This document shows positions 48,496 to 61,400 of a stretch of DNA of 64,000 bases, one piece after another (position 1 is the first letter of the stretch; each line of letters begins with the position of its first letter). Location of the stretch: the NCBI GenBank assembly GCA_047495785.1, contig JBLDXI010000004.1, positions 2,356,001 to 2,420,000 of the forward strand. Direction: 5' to 3'. The stretch comes from Lepidodermella squamata (Eukaryota > Gastrotricha). Made by a program: the position numbers and the translations under genes. Under the pieces are notes generated by a model, which was given only the letters and a program-made list of their open reading frames with translations, did no database searches and had not been told where the DNA came from.

Positions 48496-50538
48496 TTAGT
48501 AGCGAAGTTATTTCGGTCACAAAAGTCCGAAAAAATCGAGATTACTCAAATTTCAAAAAAATATTCCGGAATACTACAAGCGCTCTCTCTCTCATCTCAC
48601 AAGACGGTTTTTTTTTTAAATTTTCTTGAAGTTGGTCACTTTTACGAAATATCGCCATTTTAAGAGTCTTTCAGGGCGGTAAACTTATTGAGGAAAAATG
48701 TTGAAAATTTCAGGAAAATCATTTTATCCACGATCAGAATTTTCTCTATCCGGCGATATAAAACTTGTCCAATAAATATTTTTTACCGATTTTCCGATTT
48801 TTTCATCCTGGTAAAATTCTCATGTTGTTAGATCTCCTTCAACTAACATACACGTTCTACCGCGCCTCATATAGGCACAAAACTATGGGTGCTACGACGA
48901 TGGGCGTAGTCTCTTTCTATTCCTCGCATTGTTCTGCACATGATGGTTGAAATTAATCTTGCGCACAGATATTGCGTACAGGTAAAAAAAAGCAAGTGAG
49001 TGCGCGCACTGAAAATATGGCTATCCAAGTTTTACCGCGCGATGAATATCGTCATAAATACGGCGGCCACAGAGACCAGCCTGGTCTCAAAATTGTTAGC
49101 TGACAATGCTCTACGCGTTAGAATCATTCATTTACCAGCGTAAGTTCGCTGAATGAAAAAATGAGAGTGCAAAGTTTGTCAACAAAATTTAAAAAATTTG
49201 ACTTTGACAAGGGGTGCGGTGTCAAAAGGGTGCACCCTGTGAATGTGGGGCTTATACCATTTTAAAGGGCGGCTCGAGTTACCTAGTTTTCATCAAAATT
49301 CGTCGCTGATTACCCGGAATAAAAGAAACGAAATTTCAAAATTTACGTGCTCTGTTTTTTATCTAATAATATACCGCGTGGCCTATTGGCAAAGAACTAT
49401 GATAGGTGTTGACATGCGGTTCTCGCCGCTCGAAAGCCCGTCGAATTCTGTACTAGAAATGTTTGTTTTGTTAAACCGGGACTATTCCTAATCGTCGTGA
49501 AATGATTCTCAAAAACGTCGAAATTTCGAAATTTTGGATCGGCCGCGCCTCCTATAGACAAAAAACTATGAGGGCTACGACGATGGGCCTAGTGTCGTTC
49601 GATTCGTCTTGAAATTCTACGTCGGCCTATATAATGTCTATGTGCGCACAAAACTGCTACGCGTGTCGAAAATTTAACAGAAAACGGCTCTGAGTGAGTG
49701 TGTGAGCGCCGCCGCGCACTGAAAAATTGGTTGAAAACGCGATTTGCCGCGCCTTCTATTGCTCGACAACCATAAGCGCTACGATTATGCGGTTGGGCTC
49801 TAAAAATTCAGCGCAAAATTTGCTACATTCTAGGCGTATTCAAACATGAGCGCTACCAGGGTGAGATGTCAAAACAATTGGCGAAACTCTAAAAAATATA
49901 TAATTTGATTTTCAGTAAAAATAAATCGCGCGCAAACTGCTTTAGTCGAAGGAAATATTGCGAATCTCGCAGCGGTTTTGGTACCAACAAATCGGCCATC
50001 TTTTCTACTATCTAAAAAACCGACTTTGTCAAGACAGATTCCACACCTATCAGGGTGTCACACGCGCCCTGAAAATTTCACACACCGGGTATAACGACCA
50101 GCCTGGTCTCAAAATGGCCAGCGGACTTTGCTCTAAGCGTTGGCATCATAAATGTATTAGCTCGAACCAGCCATACCACTGAAATGAGAGTGTAAAGTAA
50201 GTTGAAAATTTAAACAAATTTGACTTTGTCAAGGGCGGTTCGTCAAATGGGTGTGCCCTGTGAACATAATATGGCGTCTACCATTCAATAGAGCGTCTCA
50301 AGTTACCTCTATCTCATGATTATTCGTCACTGAAGTTGCGGGTAAATATGACCTGGATTTGTAGAAGCGAAATTTCGAGATTTACCAATTGTGATTGAAC
50401 ACGGGCGTCACCGGCAGCACATTTGATGTCGAAAATCCGTTTTTGTTCAATTTTAGTGCCAAAATTTGAATATTTTGACAAATAACAGCTCCAGGATATA
50501 GCAAATAACTCAAGCTATCAAATAACATGAGATACATA

Positions 50539-50637
50539 TACCGTAAATTCCGAAATACAAGCCCAGGCGGCACTCTTTGTCGGCACTTTGATGTTCTTTG
50601 TATTGCCGCCAGGGCTTGTATTTGAACATTTACGGTA
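50539..50637. mobile_element. 99-bp MITE with taccgtaaat ends
   Basis: The 32-base ends (taccgtaaat...aaatacaagccc) are inverted copies with about five mismatches. The ending taccgtaaa is shared with the larger element at 54960-55280. The TA at each outer edge would fit a Tc1/mariner- or pogo-type parent, by inference. Confidence 0.7.
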
Positions 50638-53081
50638 TTTGAAACTTGTTTGCCCGTTGGCGCGGCCCTGCTCAAAATTTGACCCTGGCAAAGGGTGTGC
50701 TGTCGAATAGGTGCGCCTCGTGAAAGTGTACCGTTCGATAGAGCGCATCGAGTTACCTATTTCTCATGAAAATTCGCAACTGAACATGCTGTTAAAAAAG
50801 ACCCAGAATCGGGCAAGCGAAATTTCAAAATATGCTTAGTTTGTTTTTATCTCAAATTTTACCGCGTGGGCTACGAGCAAAAAACGGTAGCTGATATTGA
50901 CTTGCGGTTTTCACTGTAGGATAGCCCGTTAAATGTTGCACTAGCAATGGAAATTAAATAACGCCCGGACGCTTCCGTATTGTCGCGAAAAAATTCACAA
51001 AAAATCGAAATTTCGAAATTTTCCAGTTTTAAGGTGGATCGAAGCAAGATTTACCGCGGCGCTTATACGCAAAAAAAAACATAAGGGCTACGACGATGGG
51101 CCTAGGCTCGTTCGATTCGTCTTGAACTTTTACGTCGGACTGAATGATTTGTATGTGCGCACAAAGCTGCTGCATGTGTTTTAAATTTGACAGATATCAA
51201 CTCACTGTGAGCGCGTGAGTGCGGCCGGCACGCTAAAAATAGGTTGAAAAACGCGATTTGCCGCGCCTCTTATAGTGCAACAACCATGAGGGCTACAATG
51301 ACGCGGCTGGTCTCTAAAAATTCTGCGCAAAATTTGCTACAATCTAGGTGCAATTAAACCTGAGCGCTACCCGGGTGAGGTGTCAAATAAATTGACGATA
51401 GCCGAAAAAATTGATATTTTACCGCGCGATAAATAAGTAGCTCCATAAATAAAAGGGCTAAAACGACCAGCCTGGTCTTAAATTGGCCAGCCTACTATGC
51501 TCTAAGCGTTAGAATCATTTATATGACAGCGCGAATGAAGAAAATTAGGAACATGAGAGTGCAAAGTTGGTCAACAAAATATAAAAAATTGACTTTGGCT
51601 TGGGCGTGGCATCAAATGGGTGTGTCTTATGACTGTGAGGCATGTACCGTCAAGTAGAACGCCCCGAATAACTTATGTCTCATGAAAATTCGTCAATGAA
51701 GTCGCAGTGAAATATGACCCGTAAATATAAAAGCGAAATTTCAAAATGTACTTGCTTTGATTTTTATCTCACATTTTACCGCGAGGCTTATAGGCAACCA
51801 ACCGTGATAGGTGGTGACATGCGGTTTTCACCGTTCGAAAGCCCGTCAATTTTTGTACTAGAAATGGTTGCATTATTACACAGGGACTCTTCCAAACTGT
51901 CGCGAAAAAATTCACAAAAACAACGAAATTTCGAAATTTCGGAATTTTAAGGTGGATAGACCGCGCCTTCTATAGAGAAATAACTGTGAGTGCTACGGCG
52001 ATGGGCGTGGTCTCGTTCGATTCGTCTTGAAATTTTACGTCGGACTGAATTATTTGTATGTGCGCACAAGACTACTGCACGTGCTTAATATTTGACCGAA
52101 ATCGACCCTGAGTGTGTGTGTGTGAGCGCCGCCGGCGCGCTAAAAATAGGCTGAAAACGTGATTTGCCGCGCCTCTTATAGTGCAACAACCATGAGGGCT
52201 ACAATGACGCGGCTGGTCTCTAAAAATTCTGCGCAAAATTTGCTACAATCTAGGTGCAATTAAACCTGAGCGCTACCCGGGTGAGGTGTCAAATAAATTG
52301 ACGAAACTCGAAAAAATTGAAATTTTAATTTTCACTAAAAATCAAACGCGCGCCAAACGCTATAGTCAAGGGAAATCTTGCGAATCTCGCGGCGGTTTTG
52401 GTACCAAAAATTTGGCCGTCCTTCCTAGTATCTAAAAATCCGACTTTGTCACGACAAATTATGCACCCATCTGGGTGTCACACGCGCCTTGAAAATTTCA
52501 CACACAGTGAGTGAGCGCCACTTTTTCATGTACGCGCAACTTGTAAATTCGATAGAAAATCAACCGTTTATCGCCTATCAACAAAATTTAGACTGTTCGA
52601 TGCAGAATTTTTAGCAGAATGTCGCTGATGCAGCCCTCCCCCCAGGGAGGGCCGCCAAACTGGTTTTATATTAAAATTTCGAAGAGGCGCATCGCAACGA
52701 CCCCGCGCTCGCTTGTGAGGTAATTAACCTCGGTCATGAGGGTGCCGGTAACCGTGACCCAGACGGCGGCGTAAGCAGCTCATGAATATTAATGAGCAGT
52801 TGGGTAATTTTTTATGAATAAAAATTCGCCAAAAATTAACCGCCCGATGAAAACAGCTGGAAAGTTTTTATACAGAGGTTTAAAAAAAGATCTATCTACG
52901 ACTTATTTTTCCGTATTTTTATCGTGAAAATTCGTTCCCCTAGCTTCGTTTTTCGTCCAGCGCAAAACGCCTCTACCATTGTCGCCTCGACCGGCGAAGT
53001 TGAGAGAGAGGCGCTGGACCTCCGGTTCAGGCTGCGGCTCCGCCGCTAGGGGAACCCTATCGGGTTGGTTCGCGCAATCAT

Positions 53082-53931
53082 TAAAAACATTTTGATTTTT
53101 CTGTGACTGATTTCAAAAGGTATTACTCCATGCCCATTTTCCCGTGAAACTGGATATGATTCCTGGGCTTATATTCAGCACCCAAACACAAATATCTCGC
53201 TTTTGCTTAATCGAACTAAAAATGTTTGTAAATTATTTTGATAACATTATTTTGTAAAATCCTTGCTTCATCACCGTGATCTCGAGGATTTTCGCGTCAG
53301 AAAATTGTCTGCAAGAAAACTTTTGAATATTTTTCAAGTTGTTTATTGCCGTAAAATTTGCCGTAAAATTCTCAAGAGGGTCTTACTTTTAGTCGCCTGT
53401 TGCTGAACCGAATTTGGTAAACGTTTGCATAAAAATTGATTTTTGAAACGAACCATTAATTTCGAAAAAAAATGGTCGCAAAATTCCCCGTGGTTTTTAG
53501 TATATCGCAGGGTGGGCGACAGAACGACCTGCCTAGAATAGAAACAAATGGCGTAAAACTATTTTTTGCATCTCCGCCAAGTAAAAGTAACACCAATTAA
53601 TAATTTTACAGCAATTTTGTGTGGAAAAGCTGTCAAGAAATACCTAGAAAAAAAATTAAATTACCCAAAATTGGCATCTCGACAATTTCCCAACGTGGAG
53701 AAGAAGCGAGTTCAAGGTGATGAAGCGAGGAAATTTGGTCCAACAAATTTACAGAAACGCTTCGCGGAAAATTCCTGGAATTTTCACGATAATTTTTTCA
53801 ATGGCGATTAAATTTGGTCAGGCACTGAATAAAGCTCAGGCATTCTATGCGGTTGACGGAAAATTGATCACGTCTTAAATGACTCGCAAAAATACCCACG
53901 TAAATTGGTTTCAATTCTTTTTAGTTCTCTC
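53082..53931. other. Unassigned DNA after element gamma
   Basis: One frame (53566-53811) has no recognisable motif. The text around 53500-53540 (ggtgggcgacagaacgacct) reappears inverted at 57460-57500, suggesting the two ends of a decayed element of about 4 kb. Confidence 0.3.
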
Positions 53932-54150
53932 AAAATCACGATAAAACCGTAAAAATAAGCAAAAACAAGCTAATCCTTGTTATTCAACACACGAGTAATT
54001 ACCATCAATTACCATCATTTACCATTCGCATAGTAGTAGTGTAAAAGCGGCTACTATTTCATACCAGAAATATAATTTGTGATTATAATTTAAAAGTTAA
54101 TTTTGTGATATTTTCGTAACAATTAAAGACAAAGTAGTGACCATTTCGTA
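53932..54150. repeat. Right inverted arm flanking element gamma
   Basis: Diverged reverse complement of 46690-46893, with shared stretches gagtaattaccatc and gtgtaaaagcggct. See the left arm entry. Confidence 0.6.
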
Positions 54151-54765
54151 CTAAGTTGTTATACGTTATACGTTCGTTCAGACGTTGATATACGCGTGGA
54201 ACTGAAGTCTTATAATTCTTCGCGTCGATTATAGCTCTTGTTTCGCGAAATATATAGGCGAAATAAGAAATAAGGGTGTTCTCTTGGCAAAAATTTCTGG
54301 AAAATACCATTCCACCTAGAGTTTGACTGTAATGTTACGTCATTGTTTCGAATAGGACGGGCGTGGCTTGGTATATGGCTAAAAACTTAAAACCAGCTCT
54401 ATGTGTAGCCTCTACATAGTTAAGCAAGCTAGGCTTGATTCCCGGAGACAACAGAAGAATCTAACTGGATGAGCCTCATCAATCATTCACTCGCGTTCGG
54501 GATTGCAGTCGCTCACGCCGCTAAACAAAATTGGTACCGCTTTGCGGGTTAAGTGCTAGAATGCTGCGAAAAACCTGGCCTCGGTTCCGGCATGCATACC
54601 TTGCTATGGGTTCCAGTTTACGCCCAGGGCCTAGAAAAGGATATGACTGCACCTCAGTATGTTCGAACAGGAATTTGCTACCCCATTTCGAATAAGACGA
54701 CGAGAAGCTTTGTTCGGGTTTTCTTCAAATAGAAGCTTTATTAAAACTAAAAAAACCTAAGAAAT

Positions 54766-55790
54766 ATGCGTACGATCATCTACGATCTACGCCTCATACC
54801 GAACGTTGCAACTGCTGTCTCATCGAGATGCGACTACAACCGATCGCCGTCATCACTAGGACAAAGTGCTGCCCGCCGTTCTCTTCGCCTACCGATCTGC
54901 TGTCAACCTGTCGACCGGTTTCATCTCGGCCAAGCTGCCCGGTCACCTGATTTTCGCCGTACCGTAAACACGCGTACTTAAGGGTGGTCTTATATTCGCA
55001 TACTTTTCCGAAAAAACTGCATTTTAGTTCAAAAAAAAATTACAAGGCTAGTCTTATATTCGAATCACCCACCTTATAAACCTAATGATCGAAACCTTAT
55101 GATAATGGTATACCTAATGATCGAGCCTCCCTTAAGGACAGTGTAGAAGATGGACATTTTGCCGAAAGGGTCCCCCCTTATATCGCTCAAGTTTCAGCAG
55201 GGTTCAGGGAAAAAATCATAAGGGTCCCCCCCGTCCCCCCCGCCATCTTCGACACTGCTTAAGGACGAGTTTTTACGGTATTCATGCCTGCTCGTTGTCC
55301 GCCGGTAATCACCTGGCTCAACAACAGCGCATTCTGCAACGCCAGTGAAGCAACCCTCGCTAACCTCGACAGAGCTCGACTACGTCCTAAACACTACTTT
55401 GATCGCTACGCCAGCACTAGTCAGTTCAAGTAGGGCTATCCTGTTTGGGTTCGACTCCCACAGTCAAGCTGCACCGCGTTGTTACCAGCTGAGCAGAACG
55501 CGAACACCATCGTCGTCAATATCGACCTCAAGCCGTTTGACCAGTTTGAGGACTAGATGGCTGCTCTACCAAAAACGCTACCGCTGCACCATCGCCAGCC
55601 AACGCCCCGACTCGCGTCATGATTCGTCCCTTGAAGCTAGCGCAACGCCTCGGCTACGTCGATAACGACTTCGCTCTACGCGACCTGTTTCGAACTGTCA
55701 ACCTAACTAGCTCGTACGATTACGACTTGATTGTCTTAACATTTATCTGCTTTGCTCCCGCGGTTCTATCTACTCTCTAGCCCTGGTGAA
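54766..55790 (+). pseudogene. Coding-like stretch, frames broken, family unknown
   Basis: GC-rich sequence interrupted by a MITE at 54960-55280. After it, frames such as EQNANTIVVNIDLKPFDQFE (ending in a stop near 55555) and MIRPLKLAQRLGYVDNDFAL (ending near 55780) read like protein but are not joined. This may be a decayed gene or retroelement; I recognise neither. Confidence 0.3.
54960..55280. mobile_element. 321-bp MITE with taccgtaaa inverted ends
   Basis: Its 23-base ends match as inverted copies at about 20 positions (taccgtaaacacgcgtactt against taccgtaaaaactcgtcctt). It includes gggtggtcttatattcg, recurring in inverted sense near 55045-55075, and two agggtccccccc-like boxes. Non-coding. 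Confidence 0.6.
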
Positions 55791-58081
55791 TTCCTGTAGC
55801 AGTTTCGATGCACTACTGCGACACGAGTGCGACGCTGTAACTACGGCGACTTACAGCGCGAAATAAGACTGCGCCAAGGGAATGATTCAATTAGCCATTG
55901 TGAATTGTGACCCTACCTTGGGTCAAAAGATGTTCCTAGATATACCATGATAGGTTCCACAGGTAGGGTCGGGCTAGCTCATCAGATGGTAGTCAGCAGC
56001 TAGCGTTAGCAGTTACAAAAACTAACCCGAAACGTTTGTGCTATTTTATCAATAATTTCTCGTTTCGCCGTAACATTCACTCGTTACTCTTAACCCTTTC
56101 ACAGCGGGAAGGACGATTTCGGAATTTCGACTTTGAAAATTCGCAGAAAACTGAATTTGAGGAATATTCTTGAACGCCCTTTTAGGAATATTGCTTTTCG
56201 ATGTTGGCTACAAGGTTTTGAGACCAGGGCACCGTTATCATGCATGGTCAGGGCATAATAGCAATTTAAAATAGTCAACCTGAGATTGAAATTTCGATTT
56301 TTTTCAACTGAAATTTCATAGGGTTCTGGTCATTTTTTGATCCAACAAAAAATACATCCGTGTCCGCCATAGCCTCATTGACCTCTGACCTCTGTGCAAA
56401 GGCGTAAGCAGGGAATTGATTTGGTAGTTGTTGTGAATCTGAGAGTTGAAGTTTCATTTTTTCTCAGAAGAATCCTAGGTCGAATAGTGCCGATTTTCCA
56501 TAGGAAATATCGGTGCTATCGGGTTTTCGAGCGAAGCGAGAAACATTTTGGCAATTTTGCAACAAATTCTTTTACATCATAAGCAATTAGAGAGATTTTC
56601 TAGAGAAAATGGGCGGAAGAGGGGATTTTAGTTTTCATTTTGGTAGTTGTTTGAACAACCAAAACAACCAGCTGGTTACGCCACTTCAATTTTTTCGATT
56701 TGGAAATTAAAAATGGCGATGCTATTAAAATGCAATCAAACCGGCCGAATTAGTCCTATCCGTCCAGAGTTATACAGGCGGAGTGCGCGATTTTGTGCTG
56801 CAAAAACTGTAGCGAGGAAAAACTTGAAAAGCTGAATTCAGATCTGAATGCTAAGCCTCTAAAACTTGTTTAAACTGATTTTTTTCGGTGATACTTATAA
56901 GTGAGGGAGAATCTTATGGACATTCGTGGGAATAATTTATAATCCAAAATTCCAAAGCTGAAGGCACCTGACACAGAAATCAGGGTGCTCGAAAAATCGC
57001 CTGAAATCAGCTGGGCGAATAGGACGATTTCGGCCAGTTTTTGTACAGCCTTAACAGTGTACAGCCTTAAGCCCAAGCTGAACCTGTGGTATCTGAGCCA
57101 AAGTGCGGTCGTAGACGGTTAACAGTTATCGCATATCGCATCAATCTGTTGACGAAGCCGTCAGTACCCGAGGTCAAGGTCGTGGCAAACTCACCAGCTC
57201 TGTTTCGGTTGATGAAGGACACAACACGGGGCTAACTCGAAGACGCGCCGGGGAAACAGCTGTCTAATCAGGTATTCATCGGAAATCAGTATCTTAAAGT
57301 GCCCGAATATACTGATATTGAAATATATGACGTAGTCTGATAAGCAACTAGTTTTTTGCCAATTTGCTCTGAAAACTAGTTTAATATCTTCCAATAATGG
57401 ATCCTATGCCAAACATTTGGCTCAAATGTCAAACTATTCTGCGGATATGCCATTTTTTTCTATTGTAGGCAAGTCGTTCTGTCGCCCACCGATATACGCG
57501 ATATAGAGTCGTTACCGCTTACCGCCTGATTCTTGTCTATTAAGATGATAAAATGCTATCATGATGATAATAATATTATTTATTATTTAAAAAAATCTTG
57601 ATCGTGTGCGTGAAATTATTCCAAGTTCTGCCAAGGAAGCTCAATAAGTAAGTAGCACGCTAAAACTTTATAACTTATCGGATTACTGTATGTAGACTGC
57701 CTTTCTGATCCTGGAAATATCAATATTTACGAATACAAATGATGATGATAACGATGATAATGACTCCAACGATTAGCTAACAACAGTTAACTATCGCCGA
57801 TTTTATGCCGATGTTTATTATGAAAAACGGAGAAATACTATGATCGCATTTCGTTGACAGTTTTTCTGCCAACATCCTTTTCGAACAAAATTTTCTGGAA
57901 TTTTGACCACAGACTAGACCTATCATTTGCTGAAAACCGCATAAAAAAATTCATCGTAGTTGTGGAGCAATCGAAAAATTTCGGGGAAATAAATAATGTG
58001 CCAGCCATCGCTATTATTTTACTTGTGCGCGCAGGGCATTTTATTGAAGGTGTGCGGGTCAAGTGCGCGCGTGCGCGGCTT
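55791..58081. other. Intergenic, no gene recognised
   Basis: AT-rich and mixed sequence; open frames lack known motifs. It contains a cgagcgaagcgag box (56528) and the inverted partner of 53500-53540. Confidence 0.3.
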
Positions 58082-58122
58082 CAGACGGACGGACAGACGG
58101 ACGGACGGACAGACGGACGGAC
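58082..58122 (+). repeat. (ACGG)n-type short tandem repeat
   Basis: Alternating acgg and acag units over 41 bp. Such tracts often sit at the edge of dispersed repeats in invertebrate genomes; no flanking element was identified. Confidence 0.7.
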
Positions 58123-58477
58123 AATCAATTTCGACAGTATAGTACCGGGTTTCACCCGGCATTCCCGGGTTTGGAATTGTTGTTCATGAGGGGAAAAGTG
58201 TCCAAGCACAGAGCCTCACGCGACTAAAGGACCTCACGCTTGAAAAAGGTCAAGAAGTAAAATGAACAGAGTGGAATCGTCTAGAGTCTAGAATCTAGAA
58301 TAAAAATTACTATTTCAAGGCGAATCGTCTAGAATGATAAACATTAAGTATTATTATTATCATAAAGCAAGTTAATTCCGAACCTTGAGACCGGCTAAAC
58401 TTTGTTTTGTAGGAAATTTATAGCCCACTCCATACTTCGCACACTGTTCAGCTATTTAGGTATTGCGATTAAAAAAA

Positions 58478-61400
58478 ATGAATCTATTATTGCTAATAAT
58501 CGTCGCAATTCTTGCCGCTTCCACCGAGGTACATTGCGGCGGTTGGGCGCGTTGTTTCTCGCAATTCGATGACGCGTTCACTGATTGCCGCGAAGCAACA
58601 ACGGGATGTTCTCGATTGCGCGAATACCAGGTGAAATTAAATGATTATTATTCGATGAAAAAATGTGAATTATTTTCTTCCGACAGCTTGGCGACACTTT
58701 GCCGAATCAGTCCACGTGCCTACGTGCGGTATCGTCATATTGTTCTCAATTTCTGAATTGTTTCCAATTAACACTTTAACTGCCTAAAATGGACTGCGAG
58801 ATCGATATTTGAATCCACATCCGAAACTCCAATTTTTCAGGTCAACGATGAGTCGTTGGGCAAAATGTAGGCCTTGATTCGGCGGTTCTTTTGACGCCGA
58901 ACTTGGGGACTGAAAGTCTGAGAAGGTCTTTGAAAATGACAGTGAAAAAAGTCGAAATTTTGGATTAGAGCCAAAAAGCAGACCCAAGAATTGGACCTAA
59001 TTATTAGACCCAGATTATGGCGCAATAATCAAAATGTCACTGTTTTTTCAAGTTTATTTCTGTGCGTTCCTCGAAGTCTTTGGCCCCGAATTTGTCAAAA
59101 GAACCGCCGGATCATGGCCTACATTTTGCCGTCAGACATTTCGTGAAGGACTTTTGACAGACCTAGGAGTTGGATCCAAATATCGATCTCGCAGTCCAGT
59201 TTTGGCAGTTGAATTAATTGTTGAGTGTTAATCTCTTGATATGCAGACAGCGCGGCTCTGTTACAAATTTGCTAATTTTGCGGCGAGTTGCCGACCTGGT
59301 CTTCCTGGTTGCGGAAAAGCGAACGAAATAATGGTTAGTAATTGCGGCAAGCTCAAAAGCTTTGAAAAACATTCATTTTTCCACAACGATTTCAAATTGT
59401 TTACTATCTAAAGGACCTTTAAGTGAAGTCTCAGGCCAAAACGACGTCAGCGTCAACATTTGAATTGAATTTGATTTCATTTGAAAATTTCCAAAAATCA
59501 CCGAAAGCCTTTGCTGAATATTCGATGATATTAGAATTTATGTTATTTTTCGATTCAAGGTTGGCTCATCCTACAACGGCGCTTTACCATTCAGAACAAA
59601 TTTGATGCCTTGTACCAACGCCTTCAACGCCTTCTCGGTAAATAACCTTATTTTGTGTCTTTGAATATTACAATTAACCGCAATTCACAGAACCGGAAAT
59701 TCGACTCATGTTTCAATCAGCAGTTCGTCACTTGTGTGCCAAGCGAACTTTCTTGTCCTCAAGGGGTTAGTAAGAGCATTTCATTTTCTCTTGTAATGTC
59801 CTGTAAAATTCCAGGCGAAAAACAGAACGGGATTTTTGAACTTGGACGCCTGTCTTCGGAGTGCCAGCTGTAAGTAAACTTTGAATCAAGCCGGCAATTT
59901 CTGCTCATTTCCCCGTTTCGTTTCATTGCTCATTGACCATTTTAATTGTGAGCGTCTTTTTCTGAAACAAAACTTTGAGCATTTTCGGTGATCGCTAACC
60001 TGGAATTATGAAATTTTGATGTCTCTTTTATAGCCGAAGTCGCCGACTCTGTGAAACCGCACATCCGATGCTTCAACGCTGTCACTCGGGAATTCACCGC
60101 CTGCCGGTTGAGCACCTCGCGTTGCATCGCCAATGAAACCGAAGAGTTCTCCACTGGCACCTATCGAAACAAAGCCAACTGTTTATCATGGGTAAGTACT
60201 CGTGGGGAATATCTATCGGCTTAGTGTTGGTTAGATCAGGGTTGAAGGCTGGGTCTTGAAATTTGGGATTTGGAATTTATTGGAATAATTTGGTAATGAT
60301 TTCACTATATCCCTCCAAAGTATGCTGCTCAGTGCGATACACCAAACGGCAAGAAATGCTACAACATCTGCCCGGAAGGTTCGACTCGGGTGAGCTTCTA
60401 ATCGTCCTAGCTCTGTGTTGTCATCCTAAGATTTAAACTACAGCTGAAAATCTATTCGAACTCGACGAAATTCGCTGATAACTACGCGGCTTGTCTGAAT
60501 GACCTGAAGCCAGCCAAGCCATCAAAATCCTTTTTCCTCTCGCCGCAGACTTCTGGCTACTTCCGTCGTCATTTAGACGCCTGCGAGACGATAGAAGGCG
60601 CCCGTTTGGCGACCATCTCAACGCTGGATGAGTTCGCGGCGGCTAAACAAATCGCAGCTACCTCTAACGTGTCTGTCTACATTGGCTTGGTGGGCGATTT
60701 CACTTGGGAGGATGGCACTCTCGTCGCGATCGATACGCCTTACTGGCGAGCAGCAGTTGCCCCGCAAAACCAAGGCGAATGTAAGTTTTAATTTATTTAG
60801 AGGTGAAAATACCTATTCTGTGTTTCATCTGTACATTTACATCTCGGATTTTCAGGTATACTAATGAAATCTACCGGCTTTATGGACTTCAACTGCATAG
60901 GATTCACACAGGGTATCTGTGGCAATGTAAGTATTATGTGACTTGTTTGTGCAACTTGTATGATCCGAACTTATTTCGTAAGCTTATTTGGTACCCAGTC
61001 GTACAAAGGTAGACCCTGGCCAGATATAAATTTGACCCTGGGAATGATAGTTCGACCCTGGGTAGTTCGTATGGTCAAATTAGGTCCCTTATAAGTACCT
61101 CATTTTTCGCAAAATTCGTACATTTTTGAGGACAGTAGAGGTCGTTTTCCCCATTCCCCCCTTCCCTCTTCCTTGTAATTTGGTCAACTAATGTTCAACC
61201 AACGCAATGTCGATTTTCTTTTGAAGAGTTCGACCAACCTCGAACTCACGTCAATTATGGGACGCATAAACGTACTGGCAGATTATTGCGCTGGCATGGG
61301 AAAAACTTTGGCCAAAATCCACGATCAAGCGACATACGACGCTGCTCAAAACCTTCTGACGGCCGGACTTCAAGTGTACATTGGTGGGCGACGGCGCGAC

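Larger units (their letters stand above)
46896..53081. mobile_element. Foldback-type element gamma
   Basis: Shared left block (46896-47046), minus-oriented arm from atgattgcgtgaaccggaac (47047) to about 48.1 kb, then plus-oriented monomers from about 48.85 kb to ...gttcgcgcaatcat at 53081. A near-perfect 195-bp hairpin element (48301-48495) and a 99-bp MITE (50539-50637) sit inside. No transposase. Left ends of beta and gamma, and right ends of alpha1, beta and gamma, are almost identical over several hundred bases, so copying or homogenisation is fairly recent. Confidence 0.62.

Noticed and set aside
29900-52900. Tandem repeat block as a possible CRISPR array
   Set aside because: Units are hundreds of bases long, diverged and inverted; there is no short repeat/spacer pattern and the genome is eukaryotic.
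29600-53000. Many 60-140-residue open frames in the repeat block (for example 34325, 39129, 44904, 45003)
   Set aside because: They are translations of the same satellite in different frames, with no conserved start and no protein motif; the one real coding piece is the RTE tail at 45007.
55440-55470. tRNA-like T-loop box (gggttcgactccca)
   Set aside because: No matching A box, anticodon arm or acceptor stem could be drawn around it.
57854-58189. 111-residue plus-strand frame containing TDGQTDGRTDGRT
   Set aside because: The distinctive part is the (ACGG)n repeat translated; the rest has no recognisable motif.
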